Source: an uncultured Latescibacterota bacterium
GTDB lineage: Bacteria; Latescibacterota; UBA2968
Length of the DNA stretch: 64,000 nucleotides
Assembly: GCA_958295785.1 (NCBI GenBank)
Contig: OY282377.1
Location: forward strand, 4,032,896 to 4,096,895
Direction: 5' to 3'
Below, piece after piece: positions 18,423-26,215 of this stretch. Position numbers and translations under genes: made by a program. The notes beneath the pieces are model-generated. The model worked only from the letters and a program-made list of their open reading frames with translations. It did no database searches and was not told where the DNA came from. Position 1 is the stretch's first letter. Each line of letters begins with the position of its first letter.

Positions 18423-18512
18423 AATAGGCAAGTGCTCATACGGCACAACGCTCAAGCGACGACATTACTTTCACCAAAGCGGCACAATCGTCGATGTATC
18501 CCAAAATTTCAT
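18423..18512 (-). pseudogene. 5' stub of a PIN-type toxin gene
   Basis: An ATG overlapping the antitoxin stop begins MKFWDTSTIVPLW, the usual N-terminus of a VapC-type PIN toxin, then hits a stop. The rest is replaced by the 79-bp MITE derivative. Confidence 0.55.
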
Positions 18513-18782
18513 TCTTCCCTATCTTTCAAGACAGCCGAGCGCACGGTTGCGTGGGGTTCTGCGGGGCGCGGCAGATCCCAAAAATCCGCGGGCAAGGGCT
18601 TTTCCCCGCGCTTGAGAAGACCTTTTTGTAACATACTCGGGTGAGGATATAGGATGCGCGATGGGCGACAAACGTGCTATGGGACGACCATGTTCAGTAA
18701 TGATCACTTCTTCACCTGCTTTGACCTGATGCAAGCACGCCCGCAACGATGTTTTGAGTTGTGATACCGTTGCGGTTTGCAC
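18509..18782 (-). pseudogene. Phd/YefM-type antitoxin with a frameshift
   Basis: The N-terminal 50 residues (MQTATVSQLKTSLRACLHQV, GEEVIITEHGRPIARLSPI) are a standard Phd/YefM fold. After ISSPEYV the normal C-terminus continues in another frame as KRGEKPLPADFWDLPRPAEP and ends at the overlap with the toxin stub. The open frame as it stands has a nonsense tail, so toxin neutralisation is probably lost. Confidence 0.65.
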
Positions 18783-18856
18783 GGCATCTCCTTTCGTGTT
18801 TTATTTTTTTGTTTTTGTCAAACAGTCCAATCTTCCAACTTCTATTCTCCTATGAG

Positions 18857-19057
18857 TCAAAAGGCGTCGGTTGCTTTGCTTTTTTTCACCCGCAAAAGTG
18901 ATTCGATGTCCTCATAGGTGACGTAGGGCGGTTTTTCCATTGCCTTGATAATGTGAATCGGGTTTTTATTTTTTGTTCCTGCGATGTCTCTTGCCCTTTG
19001 GCTTTCCATAATTAGAAACTCGAGGTAATCTTTCAGTTGTTCCGCTATGACACCCAA
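18857..19057 (-). CDS. Small hypothetical protein
   Basis: A 66-codon frame from a TTG, ending PPYVTYEDIESLLRVKKSK. I do not recognise it. Its size and place among toxin-antitoxin relics suggest an antitoxin or regulator, but no partner toxin adjoins it and no good ribosome site is seen. Confidence 0.4.
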   Translation of the reverse strand: MGVIAEQLKDYLEFLIMESQRARDIAGTKNKNPIHIIKAMEKPPYVTYEDIESLLRVKKSKATDAF

Positions 19058-19159
19058 GAATTGAGAAATCGCCTCAACTTAAAAAATGTGATAAAACCTG
19101 AGCCTGCAACGGGGAGGGAAGACATTGACAATCGGCCCTCGAAAGATAAAATTTAATAT

Positions 19160-19420
19160 ATGTACGAAGTTCGCTACCAGAAGCAGGTCGCCAGCCAACT
19201 TTACCGCATGGCACCCAACGTAGCACAACGGATTTGCGCCAAGATCGACGCATTAGCGGTGGCCCCTTATGCAAAACATCCGAACGCGACGCGGTTGCGG
19301 GGACGGGGTGCCGATTTTCGGCTCCGAGTAGGTGACTGGCGCGTGATCTATTCGCTCAACGATGAGAGCAAGGTGTTGGTGGTGGCAAAAATTGACCGGA
19401 GAGGACAAGTATACCGATGA
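19160..19420 (+). CDS. RelE/ParE-family toxin
   Basis: An 86-residue mRNA-interferase-type protein. The family signature is clear: YQKQVASQLYRM, then LRGRGADFRLRVGDWRVIYS and a basic C-terminus (KIDRRGQVYR). It is the first gene of a toxin-first pair and overlaps the antitoxin start by 4 bases (ATGA). No frameshift is seen, so it is probably intact. Confidence 0.85.
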   Translation: MYEVRYQKQVASQLYRMAPNVAQRICAKIDALAVAPYAKHPNATRLRGRGADFRLRVGDWRVIYSLNDESKVLVVAKIDRRGQVYR

Positions 19421-19827
19421 ATGAACAAGGCGTACAGACCATTGAGAAGGACGGCAAGCCCGAATATGTCGTGGTCCCAATTGAGGAGTATCGCCGCATG
19501 GTGGCGGCCCTCGAAGACGCGGCGGATTCGAGGGCTATTGAACGGGCATGGGCCGAGGACGCGGCAGGTGAGACGATCCCAGGCGATGTTGTGAAGGCCA
19601 TTTTGGAGGGCGTGCCGCCCTTGCGCGTGTGGCGGAAGTACCGCGGGCTTACGCTGGCCCGGCTGGCCGAGGACATAGGGGTCTCCAAGAGGTATCTAGC
19701 TCAAATTGAGAACGACCAGAAACCCGGAACGCTTGACCTGTTCCGCCGCCTCGCGGATGTGCTCAATGTGGCGATAGACGAGTTGGTCGGGCGGAGGGCG
19801 AAAGAAGAAGCTGGAGCGCGGCGGTAA
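19417..19827 (+). CDS. Xre-family antitoxin with Phd-like N-terminus
   Basis: A 136-residue partner of the RelE-type toxin. The N-terminal 40 residues (GKPEYVVVPIEEYRRMVAAL) resemble the Phd-like toxin-binding part, and residues 65-130 are a helix-turn-helix of the Cro/CI (Xre) type (LTLARLAEDIGVSKRYLAQI, DVLNVAIDELVG). The helix-turn-helix suggests that it represses its own operon, as is usual for the family. Confidence 0.8.
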   Translation: MNEQGVQTIEKDGKPEYVVVPIEEYRRMVAALEDAADSRAIERAWAEDAAGETIPGDVVKAILEGVPPLRVWRKYRGLTLARLAEDIGVSKRYLAQIENDQKPGTLDLFRRLADVLNVAIDELVGRRAKEEAGARR

Positions 19828-19876
19828 GGCTGGTCGGCTTGAGGAAGGAGGTAGCTATGGCTGGTGCAGACGCCTT

Positions 19877-20345
19877 ATACCAAATTGAATAGCTGTTGTC
19901 CTAATGTGATGCGATATGCGACCCGCAAATGATTCCCTTGACGTTACCCAGGCATTCAAAGAAGCCATTGCAAAAATGCCATCCCAAAAGACCATCAGAT
20001 AAAGCCATCACGCACAGCGCGCAAGGCTGTCTGGCAACCCACAGCCATCTTGCAACCCACTTGGCAGGCCAGCGCGTCCTATTACAAAAGCGGTTTGCGC
20101 TGTGCAAGCCTCTCGGCGTTTGAGAGCGGCATTTTTGAACTGCTGGGGCAGTTGTACCCCGCTCGCCTACTTTTTTTTGCTGTAAAAAAAAGTAGGTCGC
20201 CGAAGGCATCAAAGACAACAAACGATGCTGTAGGGCCAAATGCTTGAGACAAGCAACGCATGATCTCTACGGAATGTCTGTTCCTCATTCTTCATCCCTC
20301 CCTGATGGGAGGCAGGATACGGACAAATAAAAATCAAATTGGTAT
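19877..20345. mobile_element. MITE-like element, copy 2 (complete)
   Basis: A 469-bp element with inverted ends ATACCAAATTGAAT and AAATCAAATTGGTAT. It has no coding capacity and a central inverted repeat with runs of T and A. It matches copies at 5877 and 26216. It lies between the RelE pair and a gene-fragment junction. Confidence 0.75.
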
Positions 20346-20408
20346 TACTTGCCTACGAGAGCTATCTGAAAACGCCTGACGATGGGCGTTACGAACTGTT
20401 GGATGGGC
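20345..20408 (+). pseudogene. Fragment of a Uma2-family nuclease gene
   Basis: About 21 codons read LLAYESYLKTPDDGRYELLD, the typical N-terminal motif of Uma2 (DUF820) restriction-endonuclease-like proteins. The fragment starts at the end of MITE copy 2 and runs, out of frame, into the WD40 fragment. Confidence 0.5.
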
Positions 20409-20435
20409 GTATTGGTCATGGTTCTGGCCCCGCTT

Positions 20436-21146
20436 ACGCATATAGGTGGTGTGGTCAGATCATTTACGTTTTCGCCCGATAGCAGAACCCTCGCTTCAGC
20501 TTCAGAGTCATATCAAGATGTCAAATTGTGGGATGTGGCAACGAGACAGAACATCGCCACGCTTATGCATATAGGTGGTGCGGTCAGATCATTTACGTTT
20601 TCGCCCGATAGCAGAACCCTCGCTTCAGGGGCTCATGATGGCATGGTCAAGTTGTGGGATGTGGCAACGAGACGGAACATCGCCACGCTTGAGGGGCATA
20701 CGGATTGGGTCAATTCAGTATCGTTTTCGCCCGATAGCAGAATCCTCGCATCAGGGTCATGGGGGGATGACACGGTCAAGTTGTGGGATGTGGCAACGAG
20801 ACAGAACATCGCCACGCTTACGGGGCATTTGGATGGGGTCAAATCAGTTTCGTTTTCTCCCGATGGTTCAACCCTCGCTTCAGGGTCATGGAATGGCATA
20901 ATTCTGCTGTGGGATATGTCGCTGTATATCACGCCGCTCCCCTCCTTACCACCCGCGGTACTGACGCCCGACTTCAACGGCGATGGCCGGGTTGATGTCG
21001 CCGACTTTCTGTTGTTCACCGCGCAATACGGATTGGGTCAAGGCGACCCGGGCTATGACGCGCAGTACGATCTGGATGGCGATGACAAAATTGGCTTCGG
21101 CGATTTCCTGATATTCCGCAGTGCCTTTGATCGGGAAGGATCATAA
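20436..21146 (+). pseudogene. Truncated WD40-dockerin paralogue
   Basis: About 236 codons encode four to five WD40 blades (SFTFSPDSRTLASA, LWDVATRRNIATLEGH) followed directly by a type I dockerin (DFNGDGRVDVADFLLF, YDLDGDDKIGFGDF). The signal peptide, protease, Ig and cohesin domains of the protein at 11260 are absent, and the 5' end abuts a Uma2 fragment in another frame. The ATG at 20382 has no ribosome site and no signal peptide, so export and function are doubtful. Confidence 0.75.
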
Positions 21147-21229
21147 CCGCGCCACCGGACACGCGATAGCCTCTACGCCGCACGCGATAAAAAGCGGTTT
21201 GTTGACGCTCTTTTGGAGGAGAAAACAAA

Positions 21230-21460
21230 ATGTCTGATCTGTGGCGTGAAACATTCGTCGAGAAGCGCGTTCTGTATAGCCTTGAAGTACAAGGGCGGCT
21301 CGTCACCATTGAAAATGTCCCTACGCGAGTCAATGTTGAGACGGGAGAAAAATTCTTTTTTCCAGAAACTGTCGAGCGTTTGCAACAAGCGGTTTGGGGC
21401 CACTGTCAACCCGTTCGCACCATCGAGACGCCCGTGTATGAGTACGCCGAATTAGCCTAA
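21230..21460 (+). CDS. Small YgiT-like protein without zinc ligands
   Basis: A 76-residue protein after TTTTGGAGGAG. The core GRLVTIENVPTRVNVETGEK then FFFPETVERLQ follows the second half of YgiT-type (MqsA N-terminal-like) proteins, but the zinc-binding cysteines are not present in this frame. It lies between the WD40-dockerin fragment and a PIN toxin-antitoxin pair. A deleted copy is at 15198. Function is unknown; antitoxin or regulator is plausible. Confidence 0.6.
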   Translation: MSDLWRETFVEKRVLYSLEVQGRLVTIENVPTRVNVETGEKFFFPETVERLQQAVWGHCQPVRTIETPVYEYAELA

Positions 21461-21801
21461 CAGGACAAGCGAGTAACAGAGAATCGAAGGGCGTGACCAC
21501 CTCTTTGAGATGATTCGCTGTTGACGTTTAGAAGCCCTAACATAAAGAAATCAAGCGTCTGAAACAGATGAGTGAACACCCGCAGGAACGCCTCAAAGTC
21601 GGCCTCTCACAAATCCATGTCAACGCTTTTTGTTAGGGACTCTTAGCAAAGCCGAGAACAGTGCTTTTTTTTCTGTTCCAGAAGCCACGGGCACGAGCTT
21701 TGCGTCAGTGACGCCTGTCACATTATGAGACAGTCAAACCCTGTCTAGTGACGACCAACCCATCGGCGTCCAGTTGACCAATAACACCGGAGGGAAGAAC
21801 C
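21461..21801. other. Non-coding stretch deleted in the other copy of the block
   Basis: No gene is seen. CCCTAACA near 21535 and TGTTAGGG near 21631 are inverted relative to each other. GAACAG and CTGTTC near 21657-21683 flank a T-rich loop and could be a weak terminator. The corresponding DNA of copy 1, including most of this stretch, is deleted. Confidence 0.4.
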
Positions 21802-22041
21802 ATGCAAAGCGTGTTGCATCGCAAAATGACCGTTTTACCTGGCGGCAAAATCGAAATCGTGGATTGGGAACTGTCCGCAGGAGAGTCGGTGGACGTGATT
21901 GTGCTATATCCCACTTCCCCAGCGTCAAAGCGGCGGTCTGCTGTCGATATTTTCGCCGAGGCACCCGGGCAATGTCTCTTCAAGACCGCCGCGGATGTTG
22001 AAGCCTATCTTCAAGCCGAGCGTGAAGCATGGGAGAACTGA
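21802..22041 (+). CDS. Antitoxin of a PIN-type toxin-antitoxin pair (copy 2)
   Basis: A 79-residue protein differing from copy 1 at two residues (DWELS for DRELS, QAERE for QDERE). The first 45 residues form the basic, beta-rich part and the tail (CLFKTAADVEAYLQAEREAW) probably wraps the toxin. CGGAGGG precedes the start. It overlaps the intact toxin by 13 bases, which couples their translation. Confidence 0.75.
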   Translation: MQSVLHRKMTVLPGGKIEIVDWELSAGESVDVIVLYPTSPASKRRSAVDIFAEAPGQCLFKTAADVEAYLQAEREAWEN

Positions 22042-22466
22042 CGCTGCCGAATACCGGGCCAATCTATCTCGACGCCAGTGGATTCATTTATAGCTTGGAG
22101 CGCATTGAACCCTACTGCACACAACTCGAACCAATGTGGCGACAGGCTCAGGCGGGGCAGTTTGTCATTGTGAGCAGTCACTTGGTCGTATTGGAAACAT
22201 GGGTCAAGCCCCTGCGTGAAGGCGACATCGCCCTTGAACAGTCTTTTCGTGAGCTACTCTATGCCCGTGAAGTGCAGTTGATCCCGGTAACCCTCTCTCT
22301 GTGGGAACGCGCCGCACGTCTGCGTGCCGCGACAGGCTTAAAGACGCCTGATGCCCTCCATGCTGTGACCGCTCAAGACGCTGCGAGTACGCTTTTTATC
22401 ACCAATGATAGAGACTTTCGCCGCGTTGCAAATTTGCCCGTCATTGTATTAGATGACCTCCTCTAA
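22029..22466 (+). CDS. PIN-domain toxin (VapC-like), intact
   Basis: A 145-residue PIN ribonuclease. The four acidic positions are visible: Asp in IYLDASGFIYS, Glu in VVLETWVKPL, Asp in KTPDALHAVTA and Asp in FITNDRDFRRV. It is translated together with the overlapping antitoxin. The same gene at 15521 is truncated by an IS at the codon before KTPDALHA. The target RNA cannot be told from sequence. Confidence 0.85.
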   Translation: MGELTLPNTGPIYLDASGFIYSLERIEPYCTQLEPMWRQAQAGQFVIVSSHLVVLETWVKPLREGDIALEQSFRELLYAREVQLIPVTLSLWERAARLRAATGLKTPDALHAVTAQDAASTLFITNDRDFRRVANLPVIVLDDLL

Positions 22467-22574
22467 AGAAGGAGGAAACAATGCACTCTGAGGCCGACTG
22501 GAGCGGGATGCCCCAGCCCGTCATTCAGCGGTTGTCGCCTTGACGAACATATTGAATCAAAAGGAGAAGCATCT

Positions 22575-23453
22575 ATGTCGCACACCGTATTTGAGCGGGC
22601 GGAGGAATTTATTTGGAACAATGCGCGGTTGCTCGAGCGGCAACGATTTGCCTATCATTTCAAAGGCGGATCGCGCGAGGCTGTGATCGCGGCTCTTCGC
22701 GCCTATCAAAACGCGGATGGCGGATTCGGAAACGCGCTCGAACCGGATATTCGCTGCCCGCAAAGCCAACCCGTGCCGGTGCAACACGCCCTCGAGTTTC
22801 TCGACCATGTGGGATTTGACGCCCAAATGGCGCAACGCGCCTGCGATTATCTGATGACCATAACCACGCCCGAACGCGGTGTGCCGTGGCTGTTGCCCTC
22901 GGCGCATCAATATCCGCGGGCGCCGTGGTGGAACGCGGTTGACAACCTGCCCGCGTCCCTCAATCCAACCGCCGCCATTGCCGGCGTCTTGCACAAAAAC
23001 GAGGTGCAACACGCATGGCTGGCGCCGGCCACGGGCTACTGCTGGTCGCAAATCGCGGACCTGCAAGCCGAAGAAATGCATGAAATGGGCGCGGTGCTGG
23101 CCTTTCTCTACGATGCCCCGGACAGAGAACGCGCAGAACGCGAACTCGCCCGTTTGGTCGACGCGATGTTCTCCACTGGCCTGGTGGCAGATGCACGGGC
23201 CACGGGCTATGTCCGCAAACCCCTCGACTGGGCGCCGACGCCCGACCATCCGCTTCGCAAGTATTTTCGAGAGGCGGACATCGCGGCCAATTTGGACGCG
23301 CTAATCGCAGACCAACAAGCCGATGGCGGCTGGAACATCACATGGCAAGCCGTGAGCCCGAGTTGCGAACTCGAATGGCGCGGCTGGATAACCTTGGGCA
23401 CATTGCTCACGCTTAGGGCGAATGGACGGATTGATCGCCCGCAGTGTATGTAG
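22575..23453 (+). CDS. Alpha/alpha-toroid protein related to prenyltransferases and squalene cyclases
   Basis: A 292-residue soluble protein after AAAAGGAG. QNADGGFGNALEPD near residue 55 and QQADGGWNITW near 265 are QW-like motifs of the terpenoid-cyclase / protein-prenyltransferase toroid fold. The DxDD motif of true cyclases is not seen, so this is likely a small uncharacterised member rather than a terpene synthase. It stands alone between the toxin-antitoxin pair and the branched-chain amino acid genes. Confidence 0.65.
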   Translation: MSHTVFERAEEFIWNNARLLERQRFAYHFKGGSREAVIAALRAYQNADGGFGNALEPDIRCPQSQPVPVQHALEFLDHVGFDAQMAQRACDYLMTITTPERGVPWLLPSAHQYPRAPWWNAVDNLPASLNPTAAIAGVLHKNEVQHAWLAPATGYCWSQIADLQAEEMHEMGAVLAFLYDAPDRERAERELARLVDAMFSTGLVADARATGYVRKPLDWAPTPDHPLRKYFREADIAANLDALIADQQADGGWNITWQAVSPSCELEWRGWITLGTLLTLRANGRIDRPQCM

Positions 23454-23476
23454 GGGCGATGCCCCTGTGCTCGCCC
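23450..23476. repeat. Dispersed repeat, family A
   Basis: The unit GTAGGGGCGATGCCCC then TGTGCTCGCCC begins at the stop codon of the toroid gene. It belongs to the family described at 9016. Confidence 0.7.
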
Positions 23477-23557
23477 AAAGATACAATACGGGGATTCGTA
23501 CGATTCCGCCAATTCGCAGTTTTTTCCTTGACATATTCCACTGAGGTTGCGTAGGTT

Positions 23558-23767
23558 ATGCCATCTGAAATTCACAACCACGCAATTCCCAAGTCTTCTG
23601 CCATGCGCTCACTCGCCACATTGACGATCTCCACACTGCGAAGCGGTGTACACCTGCGACAGCGGGTCATCCGCATTTCGCGCCTTTCCATTGCAGGTCG
23701 CGTGCGTCTGCACGTTTTGCACCTGCTCCTAATCGCGGGCCTTTCCCTCGCCCTTCTCATTCGCTAA
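23558..23767 (+). CDS. Candidate leader peptide rich in Leu/Ile before ilvN
   Basis: A 69-codon frame with GAGGTTG upstream, ending LHVLHLLLIAGLSLALLIR just before the stop, 100 bases before the acetolactate synthase small subunit. Clusters of Leu and Ile codons at the end of a short frame before a branched-chain gene are what attenuator leaders look like. An internal ATG would make a 54-codon version. It could instead be a chance frame; I see no homologue. Confidence 0.35.
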   Translation: MPSEIHNHAIPKSSAMRSLATLTISTLRSGVHLRQRVIRISRLSIAGRVRLHVLHLLLIAGLSLALLIR

Positions 23768-23771
23768 GCGC

Positions 23772-23818
23772 AGGCTCTTTCCCCACTTTCACGACAATGC
23801 CACAACCGGACAGAGCCT
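23772..23818 (+). promoter_or_regulatory. Hairpin between the Leu-rich frame and ilvN
   Basis: AGGCTCT (23772-23778) pairs with AGAGCCT (23812-23818). The stem starts 5 bases after the stop of the Leu/Ile-rich frame. No T-run follows, so if regulatory it would act on translation or as an anti-terminator. Confidence 0.3.
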
Positions 23819-23866
23819 CTGATTGATTCACAGGCCGTTGTCACCTCATGCATTCGGAAAAATGAT

Positions 23867-24364
23867 ATGCCTCAAAAACACACGATATCCGCTCTGGTCG
23901 AAAACCATTTTGGCGTCTTGTGCCGCGTGGCGGGGCTTTTCTCCAGTCGCGGATTCAATATTGACAGCCTGTCCGTCGGCGAAACAGAGGACCCGAGCAT
24001 CTCTCGCATGACCATTGTCGTCGGCGGCGACGACAGCGTGCTCGAGCAGGTGGTTAAACAATTGGACCGCCTCATCGACGTCATTCGCGTGATCGACATT
24101 ACGCAGGGCCAATTTGTCGAACGCGAACTCGTGCTCGTCAAAGTCAAGGCCGACACCGCCACGCGCGCAGAGATCATTCAAATAGCCGAAGTATTTCGCG
24201 CAAATATCGTGGATGTAAGCACGCATTCCATAACCATTGAAGTCACGGGCCGCTACGATAAAATTCAAGCCATCATTGGCATGCTCCGTTCTTTTGGCAT
24301 TGAAGAAATCGCGCGCACGGGCACGGTGGCCCTGTTGCGAGATTCTGTTGCCGAACGACGCTGA
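23867..24364 (+). CDS. ilvN: Acetolactate synthase small (regulatory) subunit
   Basis: A 165-residue IlvN/IlvH protein. The N-terminal ACT domain is clear ([20 protein letters not shown] then [16 protein letters not shown]), with the C-terminal domain near residues 80-160 ([24 protein letters not shown]). It gives valine feedback control and full activity to the catalytic subunit IlvB in the first common step of valine, leucine and isoleucine synthesis. ilvB and ilvC are not next to it, which is unusual because ilvB normally precedes ilvN. The ribosome site before the ATG is weak (GGAAAAA). Confidence 0.95.
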   Translation: MPQKHTISALVENHFGVLCRVAGLFSSRGFNIDSLSVGETEDPSISRMTIVVGGDDSVLEQVVKQLDRLIDVIRVIDITQGQFVERELVLVKVKADTATRAEIIQIAEVFRANIVDVSTHSITIEVTGRYDKIQAIIGMLRSFGIEEIARTGTVALLRDSVAERR

Positions 24365-24374
24365 CCCGAAAAAA

Positions 24375-24476
24375 AAAGGAGGTGATGCAGATGGATGCCG
24401 ACCTCGGCGATCTCGACCTCGATCTCGTTTGGCAGGTGGAAATGACAGCCAGACCGTTCCGTCTGCCCACTCACCT
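24375..24476 (+). promoter_or_regulatory. Strong ribosome site with competing pairing partners before leuA
   Basis: AAAGGAGGTGAT at 24375-24386 is a near-perfect anti-16S match placed before a short frame. Its GAGGTGA can pair with TCACCTC at 24470-24476, just before the leuA ribosome site, and GAGGT with ACCTC at 24401 and 24416. CAGAC/GTCTG forms another small hairpin near 24450. Mutually exclusive folding is plausible. Confidence 0.4.
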
Positions 24477-24543
24477 CTGTCTGGCGCGTGCAAAGGAATA
24501 CCATGTCACAGGAAAAAAACAAAGATCGCGTCATTATTTTTGA
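24391..24543 (+). CDS. Candidate leuA leader peptide (50 codons)
   Basis: The frame begins MDADLGDLDLDLVWQVEM, with four CTC Leu codons in the first ten positions, after the strongest ribosome site in the region. It runs over the leuA start in a different frame and stops 40 bases inside leuA. Leucine codon clustering next to leuA suggests attenuation by leucyl-tRNA supply. It might instead only couple translation into leuA. Confidence 0.45.
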   Translation: MDADLGDLDLDLVWQVEMTARPFRLPTHLCLARAKEYHVTGKKQRSRHYF

Positions 24544-26059
24544 CACCACTTTGCGAGATGCAGAACAAACCCCCGGCGCGTCGCTCACCGTGCGCGAAAA
24601 ACTCGAAATCGCGCGGCAACTCGCCCGCCTCAATGTCGATGTGATCGAGGCGGGGTTTCCCATTTCGTCCGATCAGGACTTCGAGGCCGTGCGGCGCATT
24701 GCCCACGAGGTCGAAGGCCCTGTGATTTGCGGGCTGTCGCGGGCCATTTTCAAAGATATCGACCGCGCGGGCGAAGCCTTGAAAGGCGCGCCCAAGTCGC
24801 GCATTCACACGTTTATCGGCACCTCGCCCCTGCACATTGCCATGGTGGGCAAAACCCCGGACCAAGTCCGACAAATGGCCGTTGATGCGGTTGCGCGGGC
24901 CAAGTCGCATTGCGAGGATGTGGAATTTTCCCCGATGGACGCTGCGCGCACCGAGCCGCGCTATCTCCTCGAGGTGATCGAAGCCACTATCGAAGCGGGT
25001 GCGACCACCATCAACATCCCCGACACGGTGGGCTATGCCGTGCCCGAACAGTTCGGCGCGATCATCCGCAATATCTGCGAGAATGTGTCCAACATCCACC
25101 GCGCAGTCGTCAGCGTCCACTGCCATGACGATTTGGGCATGGCGACCATCAACGCGCTCGAAGCCCTCAAAAACGGCGCGCGCCAGGTCGAATGCACGAT
25201 CAATGGCTTGGGGGAACGTGCGGGCAACACCTCGCTCGAGGAAGTGGTGATGGCCGTCAAAACGCGCGGGGATTACTTCGACCTGTACACGGACATCGAA
25301 ACGCGCGAAATCGCCAACACGAGCCGCTTGGTCAGCCGCTTGATGGGCATTGTGGTTCCGCCCAACAAACCGATTGTGGGGGCCAACGCATTTGCCCACA
25401 GCTCGGGCATTCACCAAGATGGCGTGCTCAAAGACCGGGAAAATTTTGAAATCATCGATCCCAAGGCCGTGGGGTGGGACGAATCGAGCATTGTGCTCAC
25501 CGCACGTTCTGGCCGTCACGCCTTGCGCCACCGCCTGGAGGAACTCGGCTTTCACTTGGATCAGCGGGAATTGAACATCGCGTACGAGCGGTTTGTCAAA
25601 GTTGCCGATAAAAAGAAAGAGGTCTATGACGAAGACCTCATGGCCATTGTGGAAGACGAAATCCGCGACTTTCCCACGCGCTTCGCGCTCGACTATTTGC
25701 ACACCGTCAGCGGCACGGGCACCGTGCCTTCCGCGACGGTCCGCATTGGCATAGACGGCGAAAGCGATGTTCAGGAATCCGCCTGGGGCGACGGGCCTGT
25801 GGATGCGGCCTATCGGGCCATCAAAAAGGCGACTGACAACGCGGACACAAAAGTCGAAGACTACACCATTCGCGGCGTGACCGGCGGCGCCGAAGCCATG
25901 GGCGAAGTCACGGTCAATGTGTCATGTCGCGGCCGCGTCAGCCGAGGGCGCGGCGCATCAACCGATATCATCGAAGCCAGCGCGAAAGCCTTCCTCGACG
26001 CGCTCAACCGCTTGGCCCTCCAGCAAGCCGCGCACAAAGAGCGAGAGCCGACCGTGTGA
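24503..26059 (+). CDS. leuA: 2-isopropylmalate synthase
   Basis: A 518-residue enzyme that condenses acetyl-CoA with 2-oxoisovalerate in the first committed step of leucine synthesis. The DRE-TIM catalytic domain opens with IIFDTTLRDAEQTPGASL; the metal ligands in HCHDDLG and the loop GLGERAGNTSLEE are present, and SGIHQDGVLK follows. Residues 385-518 are the LeuA allosteric domain (TVSGTGTVPSATVRI, DIIEASAKAFLDALNRL), so leucine feedback is likely. The ATG after AAAGGAATACC was chosen over a GTG five codons upstream. Confidence 0.97.
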   Translation: MSQEKNKDRVIIFDTTLRDAEQTPGASLTVREKLEIARQLARLNVDVIEAGFPISSDQDFEAVRRIAHEVEGPVICGLSRAIFKDIDRAGEALKGAPKSRIHTFIGTSPLHIAMVGKTPDQVRQMAVDAVARAKSHCEDVEFSPMDAARTEPRYLLEVIEATIEAGATTINIPDTVGYAVPEQFGAIIRNICENVSNIHRAVVSVHCHDDLGMATINALEALKNGARQVECTINGLGERAGNTSLEEVVMAVKTRGDYFDLYTDIETREIANTSRLVSRLMGIVVPPNKPIVGANAFAHSSGIHQDGVLKDRENFEIIDPKAVGWDESSIVLTARSGRHALRHRLEELGFHLDQRELNIAYERFVKVADKKKEVYDEDLMAIVEDEIRDFPTRFALDYLHTVSGTGTVPSATVRIGIDGESDVQESAWGDGPVDAAYRAIKKATDNADTKVEDYTIRGVTGGAEAMGEVTVNVSCRGRVSRGRGASTDIIEASAKAFLDALNRLALQQAAHKEREPTV

Positions 26060-26074
26060 TGCGAAAATAGAAAC

Positions 26075-26101
26075 GTAGGGGCGATGCCTCCGTGCTCGCC
26101 C
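26075..26101. repeat. Dispersed repeat, family A
   Basis: A 27-base unit 15 bases after the leuA stop. The next 110 bases read in one frame as a short tail (ERDALFANLTLDEILAAIKS) that looks like the end of some lost gene; no start is present. Confidence 0.6.
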
Positions 26102-26215
26102 AAAGATACAAGAGCGGAACGCGACGCGCTGTTTGCAAATTTGACCCTCGACGAAATTCTCGCGGCCATCAAAAGTCAGCCCAATTCCGGATTTCAACAG
26201 CCATAATACCAATTT

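Noticed and set aside
22575-23453. A terpene cyclase
   Set aside because: QW-like motifs are present but the protein is far too short for a squalene/hopene cyclase and lacks a DxDD motif.
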